38,950 nucleotides of DNA from Candidatus Aminicenantota bacterium (GTDB lineage: Bacteria > Acidobacteriota > Aminicenantia > S016-38). The notes under the pieces were generated by a model. That model was given only the letters and a program-made list of their open reading frames with translations. It was not told where the DNA came from and ran no database searches. The translations under genes were made by a program, and so were the position numbers. Below are positions 27,857 through 38,950 of this stretch, in pieces. Location of the stretch: the NCBI GenBank assembly GCA_027025175.1, contig JALVRF010000082.1, forward strand, positions 1 to 38,950. Reading direction: 5' to 3'. Position 1 is the first letter of the stretch; the number at the start of each line of letters is the position of its first letter.

Positions 27857-29692
27857 GGGAAAACCTGAAGGGTTCCTGAGAACCAGAGTCTTTCCGGAGA
27901 ACTCGCCGCTAAGTTCGTAGGGGTAGAAGGGGAATTTATCCAATTTGACCTCTCCCAGGGATTCCACCTGAAGGATGGAACCCAACCCCCTGGCTCTTAC
28001 CAGCACCCTGTAATATCCTCCGGTAAGGTTAAGGGGGATGGTCAAGGAGGAATTTGGGCCGAGGAACACGCTCTTTTTTGGAGCCCACAGCACCAGGTTC
28101 CCGTAGCGTACGAGGCCCCTGGTTCTGGTATAGATACCGCCCTCCACCACATCAGGGAGGAAGACGGAGTTCATTCTCAATTTTAGGGGAAGTTCCGGGT
28201 CCTTAACTTCATAGAAAACCACCTCCACATCGGGAAGGACGAGGTTCCTGAGAAGCCTCCACCTTCCAATTTCCTTCCAGTTATCGGGAAGCAGGGGTTT
28301 TATCCAGTCCTCAAAGGCGATGGCCAGGTCCGCATCGCTGGAAGTCAGGTATTCCTTTAGCAATTTGGCCTTGGTTCCAATGCTGGCGGTTGATGTCCTT
28401 ATCCTCCAGGGCTTTTTGGTGGCAAGACCCACATAATCTTCTATCCTGAGATTTTCGTTGTAAAAGGATACAACCCCTATGTCGTTGAGGACCACCTTTC
28501 CCCGGGGATAAAACCGTTTCAGGAACATTGCCATCTGGTACTGCTGGGAAAATATTCCTTCTGCCCCGATGGGGGTTTTATAGTTTATTAAAAATCTTGG
28601 AACCAGAAGCCCAAGGAAAAGACCGGCGAGGATTAAATCTCCGATGAGATTTCTGAATTTCCTTTTTTCTACGGCGCACAGCGTAAAGGGAACCAGAACG
28701 GCAAGGAGGTAATTTTCATATCTGGGCGGATAGGAATAAAGGGCGAAAACAAATTGCATGAGAACCATGTAGGGGGGGAAAAGATAAAAGGCCCATTTTT
28801 CCTTATCCTGCCCGGAAAAATAGACCAAAAATAGAAAGGCCCACAGGAAAAAAAGGAAAATTTCAAAGGAAAGAACCGCACTTGAAAAGGCCTGAAGTTT
28901 GAAGGCCATGTCGGCCAGGAAGGATTTAAAGGCCCCGGGAAAATCCAGGCTAAAAAGGTATTTTAAAATCTGGGAATTGCCCTTAACTGCAACGGAAGCA
29001 GGGAGAAATCCCCATCCATGAGTCAGGTTTAAAATCCCGTAAATTACGGGAAAGGGCAGTATGGATATAAGAACCAGTGCGGCATGTCCCCAGTGCCTTC
29101 TGGCGGAAAAGTATATAAAAAGGAAAAAGGCGATAAATACGGTTTCGTATCTTGCTCCCATGGACAGGGCCAGGAGGATGTAGAACTCCCATCCTGGAGT
29201 TTTACCCGTAAAATAATCCAGAATTTTAAGGGAGAGCAAAAAAACGAGAAGCAGTTGCAGGGTGTGCTCCATCCCCATGTAAACTACGAAGTAGCCTGGA
29301 AGGGCCAGAATGAACAACAGGGTAAGGAGGAAGTTCCAGGTAAGGGAAAAGCGGGAGAACATTTTCCAGGCAAACCAGACGAGGAGGAAGAAGAAAATCA
29401 GGTTAAGGGCCAGGGGGACCCAGGTGTTTATTCCGAAAATCAGGTAAAAGAATGCCAGAATAAAGGTCCAGAGCGGAGAGGAAGAAGCCGGAGTATAGGA
29501 ATACCTGGTTATCCCGAGCACTCCGTGACGAACCAGGTTCTTGGCCATGGACATGTGAATGTATGCGTCGTCGTAGGAATAGAATAGCCCCCCTGCACAA
29601 CGGAAAAGGGAAGCCCGGTGGATCAAAACAAGGAAAAATATAAGTATCAGGTAAAGGAGTATTAGAGCCTCTGTTCTCTTTCTTCTGTCCAT
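27818..29692 (-). CDS. Multi-pass membrane protein, GT39/ArnT-like glycosyltransferase
   Basis: Many hydrophobic helices, early YDDAYIHMSMAKNLVRHGVLG (acidic loop-1 pattern of GT-C enzymes), soluble C-terminal domain. Confidence 0.65.
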   Translation of the reverse strand: MDRRKRTEALILLYLILIFFLVLIHRASLFRCAGGLFYSYDDAYIHMSMAKNLVRHGVLGITRYSYTPASSSPLWTFILAFFYLIFGINTWVPLALNLIFFFLLVWFAWKMFSRFSLTWNFLLTLLFILALPGYFVVYMGMEHTLQLLLVFLLSLKILDYFTGKTPGWEFYILLALSMGARYETVFIAFFLFIYFSARRHWGHAALVLISILPFPVIYGILNLTHGWGFLPASVAVKGNSQILKYLFSLDFPGAFKSFLADMAFKLQAFSSAVLSFEIFLFFLWAFLFLVYFSGQDKEKWAFYLFPPYMVLMQFVFALYSYPPRYENYLLAVLVPFTLCAVEKRKFRNLIGDLILAGLFLGLLVPRFLINYKTPIGAEGIFSQQYQMAMFLKRFYPRGKVVLNDIGVVSFYNENLRIEDYVGLATKKPWRIRTSTASIGTKAKLLKEYLTSSDADLAIAFEDWIKPLLPDNWKEIGRWRLLRNLVLPDVEVVFYEVKDPELPLKLRMNSVFLPDVVEGGIYTRTRGLVRYGNLVLWAPKKSVFLGPNSSLTIPLNLTGGYYRVLVRARGLGSILQVESLGEVKLDKFPFYPYELSGEFSGKTLVLRNPSGFPLVFREILLQKGP

Positions 29693-29700
29693 GGGGAGGA

Positions 29701-32725
<3,025 letters not shown>

Positions 32726-32747
32726 TTTATAAATTACTTAGGAATTG

Positions 32748-32776
32748 ATTATATCCGGGTTTTACAAAAATTTCAA
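32748..32776 (-). promoter_or_regulatory. Candidate sigma70-type promoter of the nfnA-nfnB-rnhC unit
   Basis: Minus strand TTGAAA-N17-TATAAT in the 47-bp gap; the -35 overlaps the upstream stop codon. Confidence 0.6.
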
Positions 32777-34032
32777 GTTCCTTCTCCGAAAATTGGGGTG
32801 CCGTATAAGGTATCTTCCCTGCAGGAGTTTATTCCGAATTTAATTCTTCTTCCAGCGGCAATGCCTTCTTCAAAATCCACCTTAAGATAATTTTCGCTGA
32901 GGGCCTGACCCGGTCTTATCACCGTGGCCTCAAGAACCTTTCCCTGCATGGACAGACAAAACTCCCTTTTCTTCAGGGAGGAAAGTTCCCGCATGAGGGA
33001 AGTCCTTTCCCTGGCTATCCTTTCCGGAACCTTAGGTCTCATCTCCGCAGCCCTGGTTCCCTTTCTGGGGGAAAAACTGAAAACATGGAAATAGGTAAGG
33101 GGAACCTCCTGGGCAAATCGGTAAAGGATGTTGAAGTCCTCCTGGGTCTCCCCTGGAAATCCCACTATAAAATCCGCACCCACCCCGGCCTCCGGCCTTT
33201 CATTTTTTATTCTGAAGATGAGTTCCTCAAAGCCCTCTCCGCTTCCCCTTCCCATAAGGCGGAGGATCCTGGGGCTGCGATGCTGGAGGGAAAGGTGGAA
33301 GGAAGGCATTATGTGAGGAGAGGAAAGGAGGTAGGAGAGGAGTTCAGTGGTGAGGAATCTTGGATCTAAGGAGGATATCCTGAACCTGACTTCCGGGTAA
33401 TAATTTTCTAATGCCTTGAGGAACTTTAAAAATCCCTGCCTTTCCCCTAAATCCCTTCCATAGGATTCCAGGTGAATCCCCGTTAAAACTACCTCCTCAT
33501 ATCCCTCCTCCAAAAACTCCTCCAGTTCCTCCCTTATTTTTCCTAAGGGAACGCTCCTGGACTTTCCCCTTACCCTGGGAATTATGCAGTAGGTGCAGTG
33601 AAGGTCGCATCCCTCCTGCACCTTCAGAAAACCCCGGCTCTTCCATCTTTTCTTCTCCCCCTTAAATTCCCCCTCCTCCAAAAATTCTAAAACCCGCATC
33701 TTCTGGGAATTGGAAAGGAAAAGATGAGCCCCTTCTGGCCTTCCGTAATGGTCCACATAACAACCCAGGGCTATTATTTTAGCCTGGGGGTTCTGCCTGC
33801 GGAGTTTCCTTATGATCTTCCTCAGGTCAGCATCCGCCCTGTGGGTTACTGTGCAGGTGTTTATAAGGATAACCCCTGCCTCCTCGGGGGAAGCGAACTC
33901 CCATCCCTTTCCCTGTAGGGAGAAAATTATTCTCTGGCTTTCAGCGGCATTTAGCCTGCAGCCCTGATTTATCAGGGAAAACTTAAATCTTTTTTCTGAG
34001 TTCTTCCCTGTACCTCTCAAGTTTTTCCGCAA
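32773..34032 (-). CDS. mtaB: tRNA threonylcarbamoyladenosine methylthiotransferase (MtaB-like radical SAM)
   Basis: NQGCRLNAAESQ, NTCTVTHRADADLRKIIRKLRR, VQEGCDLHCTYCIIPRVRGKSRS. Start uncertain (TTG at 34032 or just downstream). Confidence 0.9.
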   Translation of the reverse strand: MRKNLRGTGKNSEKRFKFSLINQGCRLNAAESQRIIFSLQGKGWEFASPEEAGVILINTCTVTHRADADLRKIIRKLRRQNPQAKIIALGCYVDHYGRPEGAHLFLSNSQKMRVLEFLEEGEFKGEKKRWKSRGFLKVQEGCDLHCTYCIIPRVRGKSRSVPLGKIREELEEFLEEGYEEVVLTGIHLESYGRDLGERQGFLKFLKALENYYPEVRFRISSLDPRFLTTELLSYLLSSPHIMPSFHLSLQHRSPRILRLMGRGSGEGFEELIFRIKNERPEAGVGADFIVGFPGETQEDFNILYRFAQEVPLTYFHVFSFSPRKGTRAAEMRPKVPERIARERTSLMRELSSLKKREFCLSMQGKVLEATVIRPGQALSENYLKVDFEEGIAAGRRIKFGINSCREDTLYGTPIFGEGT

Positions 34033-34438
34033 GTTCAGGATATTTTAAGGCCAGGATTTGTGCGGCCAGGATGGCGGAGTTCAGCCCACCCCATTTTCCC
34101 ACAGAAACCACCGCCACAGGAATTCCCCTGGGCATCTGAACCATGGAAAGCAGTGAATCCAGCCCATTGAAGGGAGCAACGGCTACCGGAAGGCCTATAA
34201 CAGGCTTTACGGTGTGGGCAGCCACCACCCCGGCTAAGTGAGCTGCTCCTCCGGCCACTGCCACGAAAACATCGGCCTCTTTTTCCTTTTCCTTCACTAT
34301 TTTGACCGTCCTTTCCGGGGTTCTGTGGGCCGAAGTGACCAGGACTTCTACCTCCACCCCCATTTTTTCCAGGAATTCCAGGCCCGGCTCAATTACAGGC
34401 CTATCTGAATTACTTCCTATCAGGTAAATTACCTTCAT
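33983..34438 (-). CDS. purE: N5-carboxyaminoimidazole ribonucleotide mutase
   Basis: IGSNSDRPVIEPGLEFLEKMGVEVEVLVTSAHRTPE; AGGAAHLAGVVAAHTVKPVIGLPV. Confidence 0.97.
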   Translation of the reverse strand: MKVIYLIGSNSDRPVIEPGLEFLEKMGVEVEVLVTSAHRTPERTVKIVKEKEKEADVFVAVAGGAAHLAGVVAAHTVKPVIGLPVAVAPFNGLDSLLSMVQMPRGIPVAVVSVGKWGGLNSAILAAQILALKYPELAEKLERYREELRKKI

Positions 34439-35694
34439 CAGAAAACCCCTATGTCCTTTCTGTAATGCATTCCTTCGAAATGGATTCTCTCTATAGCCGA
34501 ATAAACCTTCCCCCGGGCCTCGGACAGGTCCCTTCCTTTGCTGGCCACATTGAGAACCCTTCCCCCGGCAGTGTAAAATTTACCGTCATTCTTTTCCGTT
34601 CCTGCATGGAAAATCACCACATCCTCAGGGATGGCATCAAGGCCCTTTATCTCCTTTCCCTTTTCGTATTTTCCAGGATAACCCCCTGAGGCCAGGACAA
34701 CATCCAGGGAAACTTCCCTGTCCCATTCCAGTTTTCTTTCAGGGATAAAACCTTCGGCCACGGAGGTAAACACCTCCACCAGGTCGCTTCTGAGCCTCAT
34801 CATAATAGCCTGAGTTTCCGGGTCCCCGAACCTCACATTGAATTCCAGGACCCTGGGGCCCTCTTCGGTAAGCATCAGGCCAGCGTAAAGAACCCCCCGG
34901 AACTCCCTTCCCTCCTCTAACATACCCTCAATGGTGGGTTTTACTATTTCGGACATAATTCTACGATATAGATCACCGTCCACATAGGGACAGGGGGAAA
35001 CTGCTCCCATTCCCCCGGTATTGGGACCCTGATCTCCGTCATAGGCCCTCTTATAGTCCTTGGATGTAACAATGGGAACGATATTCCTCCCATCGGTAAT
35101 CACTGTAAAGGAAATCTCCCTTCCCGGGAGGAATTTTTCTATCACCACCCGGTCTCCGGCGTTCCCGAAAATTCTTTTGTTTATCAGCAGGTCCAGGGCT
35201 CTGAGGGCCTCACCCTCATCCGAGCAGACCAGAGAACCCTTTCCTCCGGCGAGACCATCCGCCTTGACAACCACCGGAAAGCCGTATTTCCCGCTTTTTA
35301 TTATCTCCGCCCCGGAGGTGAAGTCGGTTACCACATCAAATTCCGCCGTGGGGATTCCATGGCGAATCATAAATTCCTTGGCAAAGACCTTGCTCGCTTC
35401 CAGTTCTGCAGCCAATTTATCCGGCCCGAAGGCAAGAAGACCCCTTCCGCGAAATTCATCTACTATACCCAAAGCAAGGGGAAGTTCCGGTCCCACAACG
35501 GTCAGGTCAATTCCTTTTTCCCGGGCAAAATCCGCCAGTTGCACTATTTCATGGACCGGAATGGGCACCCTCTCAGCCTGGGCCATCCCCCCGTTTCCCG
35601 GGGCAGCGAAGATCTTATCCACCAGGGGGGACTGGGAAATTTTCCAGACCAGGGCATGTTCCCTTCCCCCTGAGCCCACCACCATTACCTTCAT
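34438..35694 (-). CDS. purD: Phosphoribosylamine-glycine ligase
   Basis: [39 protein letters not shown]-grasp motifs VLEFNVRFGDPETQ. Confidence 0.98.
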   Translation of the reverse strand: MKVMVVGSGGREHALVWKISQSPLVDKIFAAPGNGGMAQAERVPIPVHEIVQLADFAREKGIDLTVVGPELPLALGIVDEFRGRGLLAFGPDKLAAELEASKVFAKEFMIRHGIPTAEFDVVTDFTSGAEIIKSGKYGFPVVVKADGLAGGKGSLVCSDEGEALRALDLLINKRIFGNAGDRVVIEKFLPGREISFTVITDGRNIVPIVTSKDYKRAYDGDQGPNTGGMGAVSPCPYVDGDLYRRIMSEIVKPTIEGMLEEGREFRGVLYAGLMLTEEGPRVLEFNVRFGDPETQAIMMRLRSDLVEVFTSVAEGFIPERKLEWDREVSLDVVLASGGYPGKYEKGKEIKGLDAIPEDVVIFHAGTEKNDGKFYTAGGRVLNVASKGRDLSEARGKVYSAIERIHFEGMHYRKDIGVF

Positions 35695-36617
35695 TCTTTC
35701 CTCCTTATAAGGCCATATTTAAGGAGTTTCTTAAAAGACTGGACAAATTCCTCTCTTCCCATGGGGGCAACCTTCTCTATATCCCTTACCGGAGTTTCCC
35801 CATCAATCAGGGAAAGAAGAAAGGCCTCCTTGGGGGTGAGGTCAATTTTAGGTGAGTCTTCAACCCGCACGAACGCATCCTCCTCAGAAAATGTCTCTCC
35901 TTCTATCTCTTCCAGAACCTCCTCCACATCCTCCAGTTCCATTTCCTCTTTTATGTTCTCTATAACCGCCATAGCCCTGACAAACTCTGGATGGTCCTTG
36001 GGTATTTTTCTTAGAAATTTCAGCGCCTCATTAAGTTTTCCCTCGGAATAAAGCCTGGTTCCCTCCCTGAAGGGGTCAAGCCTTTCTTCAAGGACTCTAT
36101 CCAGGGCAGAAATATCCAGACCCGCACCCTCAAATTCTTTCCTGGCTATTTTTAAGTACTCGTAAACCTTGGTTCCCCTTGCCCTCTCATCCCGGGCGAG
36201 CCTCATCCAGTATTCGTAAGCCAGAGGATAATTCCGCTCGGCATAGGCTTCAAGTCCCCTGGAAAGCAAATAATCAGGAACCTTCAGGGCATCCAGAAGG
36301 TTTTTAACCGCCTCCTCAGGGGAGGAAGTATCATCTATTACCACAACATTTTCCTTGAGATCCCTTTTCCTTATCCTTTCCTGCGGCGGTTTTATTATAA
36401 GGGTCAGGGGAGACGCCTGGTCCCAGAGTTTTTCAAGGTTAACGAATATGTCCCCTCTGGAAAATTCCCCCAGAGGAAACTGCACCACCAATATGTCCGG
36501 TTTAATTTCCGGGATCTGATCCGGGGACTTAATTTCTTCTACTTCTATTCCCTCACTCTGCAGGGCTTTCTCCATAGTGTGGGCAAAAACCTGATTGCAG
36601 AAAAGGACCGCTTTCAT
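35691..36617 (-). CDS. Receiver-like / TPR-like / C-terminal winged-helix-like protein of unknown function
   Basis: N-terminal alternating alpha/beta pattern ([10 protein letters not shown]..., [21 protein letters not shown]), helical repeat middle, C-terminal [41 protein letters not shown]. Confidence 0.6.
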   Translation of the reverse strand: MKAVLFCNQVFAHTMEKALQSEGIEVEEIKSPDQIPEIKPDILVVQFPLGEFSRGDIFVNLEKLWDQASPLTLIIKPPQERIRKRDLKENVVVIDDTSSPEEAVKNLLDALKVPDYLLSRGLEAYAERNYPLAYEYWMRLARDERARGTKVYEYLKIARKEFEGAGLDISALDRVLEERLDPFREGTRLYSEGKLNEALKFLRKIPKDHPEFVRAMAVIENIKEEMELEDVEEVLEEIEGETFSEEDAFVRVEDSPKIDLTPKEAFLLSLIDGETPVRDIEKVAPMGREEFVQSFKKLLKYGLIRRKE

Positions 36618-37879
36618 CTGGATTCAAATTCCTTCCTTATATCAGGATACAGGGGAAATTTCTCGGTTAATTTCCTGACCTCCTGGCGAACTTCCTCAAT
36701 CACCTTTTCGTTGTCCATGTTATGGAGGACCCTGGAAATGAGCCTTCCCACCTTTTCCATTTCCTCTTCCTTCATCCCCCTGGTGGTAAGGGCCGGAGTC
36801 CCTATCCTTATACCGCTGGTAACCAAGGGAGGCTGAGGATCAAAGGGGATGGTATTTTTGTTTACGGTTATACCTGCTCTTTCCAGGGTCTTTTCAGCCT
36901 CCTTTCCGGTAATACCTAAGGAGCGAAGGTCCACCAGCATAAGGTGGTTATCGGTACCCCCGGAAACTATCCTCAGGCCCTCGTCCTTGAGGGTCTCTGC
37001 TAAGGTCTTGGCGTTTTTCACGATCTGGGCCGCGTATTCCTTGAATTCCTGGGTCATGGCCAGTTTAAAGGCCACGGCCTTGGCGGCGATTATGTGAACC
37101 AGGGGTCCTCCCTGGGCTCCTGGGAACACAGCCCGGTTAAGTTCTTTCTTGTACTTGCTTTTTGAGAGTATGAAACCACCCCTGGGTCCCCGGAGGGTCT
37201 TGTGGGTGGTGGAGGTTATGAAATCCGCATAGGGAACCGGAGAAGGATGAACTCCTCCTGCTACCAGGCCCGCTATGTGGGCCATGTCCACCATGAATAT
37301 GGCCCCAACCTCGTCGGCTATTTCCCTGAACCTCTTGAAATCTATGAACCTGGGATATGCCGAGGCCCCTGCCACAATTAATTTGGGCCTGTGCTCCTTG
37401 GCAAGCCTTAGAACCTCGTCGTAATCTATGGTTTCCGTTTCCTTATTGACCCCGTAGAAAACCACATTGTACCAGCGACCTGTGAAGTTGAGGGGATGAC
37501 CGTGGGAAAGGTGACCGCCGTGGGAAAGGTTCATTCCCATCATGGTATCGCCGGGCTCCAGCACTGCGAAATATACCCCCATGTTGGCCTGGGTTCCCGA
37601 ATGGGGCTGAACATTGGCAAATTCAGCCCCGAAAAGTTCCTTGGCCCGGTTTCTCGCTAAGGTCTCCACAACATCCACGAATTCACATCCCCCGTAGTAC
37701 CTCTTTTTGGGATAACCCTCGGCGTACTTGTTGGTAAAAACAGAGGCGGCTGCCTCAAGCACCGCCCTTGGTGCGAAGTTCTCCGAGGCGATGAGTTCCA
37801 GGGTGGAATGTTGCCTTACCGTCTCGTTATAAACCGCCTGGGCAATTTCAGGATCCGCCTTTCTCAAATCCTCAAACAT
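36614..37879 (-). CDS. glyA: Serine hydroxymethyltransferase
   Basis: [38 protein letters not shown] (PLP lysine). Confidence 0.98.
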   Translation of the reverse strand: MFEDLRKADPEIAQAVYNETVRQHSTLELIASENFAPRAVLEAAASVFTNKYAEGYPKKRYYGGCEFVDVVETLARNRAKELFGAEFANVQPHSGTQANMGVYFAVLEPGDTMMGMNLSHGGHLSHGHPLNFTGRWYNVVFYGVNKETETIDYDEVLRLAKEHRPKLIVAGASAYPRFIDFKRFREIADEVGAIFMVDMAHIAGLVAGGVHPSPVPYADFITSTTHKTLRGPRGGFILSKSKYKKELNRAVFPGAQGGPLVHIIAAKAVAFKLAMTQEFKEYAAQIVKNAKTLAETLKDEGLRIVSGGTDNHLMLVDLRSLGITGKEAEKTLERAGITVNKNTIPFDPQPPLVTSGIRIGTPALTTRGMKEEEMEKVGRLISRVLHNMDNEKVIEEVRQEVRKLTEKFPLYPDIRKEFESR

Positions 37880-37888
37880 GTTTCCCCC

Positions 37889-38791
37889 TTAAAGGTTTTC
37901 TATTTGTCTGGAAAATTCCTCCTTGGCCAGGAGGATTTTCCAGTTTCTATCCACCATGGCCTGGATTTCCTCCACATCCGCCTGGGTCAGGTGGCGAAAT
38001 CTACCCTGAAGTTTAAGGTATTCGATGACAGGCTTAAGTTTCTTGGGTTTTATGTTTATCTTATATTTTTCCCCGTTTTCCACCTCATATAGAGGGAAAA
38101 CCCCTGTCTGGACCGCAAGACGGGCCAGTTTAATGGTTATTTCCGGAGGGGTTTTCCATCCAGGAGGACACGGGGAAAGGATCTGGATGAACCTGAATCC
38201 CTTTATCTGGGCTGCCTTTTTTACCTTCTTGACGAAATCCTCGGCATAGGCCACGGTGGCAGTGGCCACATAGGGGACCTTGTGGGCAGCCAGTATCCCT
38301 ACGATATCCTTTTTGGGCCTTGACTTGGGAAATTTGTACGGAGTTGTGGTAGTCCATGCCTTATAGGGAGTAGCAGAACTTCTCTGGATTCCGGTGTTCA
38401 TATAGGCCTCGTTGTCATAGACGATGTAGAGAATATTGTCCCCCCTCTCTGCGGCTCCGGAGATGGCCTGCATTCCTATGTCAAAGGTTCCTCCGTCCCC
38501 TGCCCATGCCACCACATGGACATCCTCCTTCCCCAGGATTTTCATGGCAGCGGAAACCCCTGCGGAGGTGGAAGCTGCGGTTTCAAAGGGTGCGTGGAAA
38601 AGGGGAACCCCTGCTGCCGAATACGGAAAGGGACCGTCTATAACGGACCAGCAGCAGGCCGGAATGGTTAAGATTGTCTTCTTTCCCAGGGCCTTCAGGG
38701 CTAAGCGCATGGCCAGGGCTCCACCGCAACCCTGACAGGCCAGGTGGCCCGGGGTCATGTATTCTTCTCTGGGTATGGTTAGTTTTCTCAT
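37889..38791 (-). CDS. porB: Pyruvate/2-oxoacid:ferredoxin oxidoreductase beta subunit
   Basis: GHLACQGCGGALAMRLALKALGK, VAWAGDGGTFDIGMQAISGAAERGDNILYIVYDNEAYMNTGIQRS (TPP motif). Confidence 0.95.
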   Translation of the reverse strand: MRKLTIPREEYMTPGHLACQGCGGALAMRLALKALGKKTILTIPACCWSVIDGPFPYSAAGVPLFHAPFETAASTSAGVSAAMKILGKEDVHVVAWAGDGGTFDIGMQAISGAAERGDNILYIVYDNEAYMNTGIQRSSATPYKAWTTTTPYKFPKSRPKKDIVGILAAHKVPYVATATVAYAEDFVKKVKKAAQIKGFRFIQILSPCPPGWKTPPEITIKLARLAVQTGVFPLYEVENGEKYKINIKPKKLKPVIEYLKLQGRFRHLTQADVEEIQAMVDRNWKILLAKEEFSRQIENL

Positions 38792-38950
38792 AACTTCACC
38801 CCCTTCCAGATTATATCCTTGCCTTCCTCCATCTTCTCCACTTCCTCAAAGAGTTCCATTATGTGTTTCGTGGTTATGTCCCTTCCTCCCAGTCCCATGA
38901 TGTAACTGAAAACCGGAGGATGATTTCTCACATTGGCCAGGGCTCCCCTT
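38788..38950 (-). CDS. porA: Pyruvate/2-oxoacid:ferredoxin oxidoreductase alpha subunit, C-terminus (runs off window edge)
   Basis: Own translation: GALANVRNHPPVFSYIMGLGGRDITTKHIMELFEEVEKMEEGKDIIWKGVKL*, overlapping porB ATG. Confidence 0.85.
   Translation of the reverse strand, partial: RGALANVRNHPPVFSYIMGLGGRDITTKHIMELFEEVEKMEEGKDIIWKGVKL

Overview
The window is a gene-dense bacterial chromosomal segment, about 42 coding regions with almost no intergenic DNA. No tRNA, rRNA, CRISPR array or transposase was recognised. Most genes lie on the minus strand. In minus-strand order the blocks are: (i) 2-oxoacid:ferredoxin oxidoreductase porA(partial)-porB, glyA, an orphan receiver-like/TPR/wHTH protein, purD, purE and an MtaB-like methylthiotransferase; (ii) NfnA/NfnB-type flavoproteins, a short RNase HIII-like protein and a GT39-like membrane protein; (iii) gyrA, NUDIX, an alpha/alpha-barrel glycosidase-like protein, rplU-rpmA-obg-nadD-rsfS, a degenerate bEBP-like regulator, rlmH, a DksA-type zinc finger and comF; (iv) a DHH phosphoesterase, fbp and ridA; (v) a type IV pilus/type II secretion assembly core (PilC/PilB/PilM/PilN/PilO/PilP-like plus a TPR-secretin) running directly into pyrK-pyrD-pyrF and a UbiA-family DPPR-synthase-like gene cut by the window edge. 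Two plus-strand islands interrupt this: a four-glycosyltransferase cassette with an embedded coiled-coil protein (11962-16394), and trmI-purB (25812-27856). Gene content (TrmI, purine-rich coding strands, frequent AGG Arg codons, RNase HIII, NfnAB, POR) suggests a thermophilic anaerobic diderm; this is inference. Most interesting items: a regulator retaining a GAFTGA-like loop but lacking the Walker B Glu and the usual arginine-finger region; a 37-bp divergent promoter centred on an inverted repeat that would give two leaderless mRNAs; a pilin-less secretion core with a C-terminally extended secretin; the glycosyltransferase/coiled-coil cassette; and an orphan three-domain protein between purD and glyA. 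I did not find one clear-cut, wholly new system.
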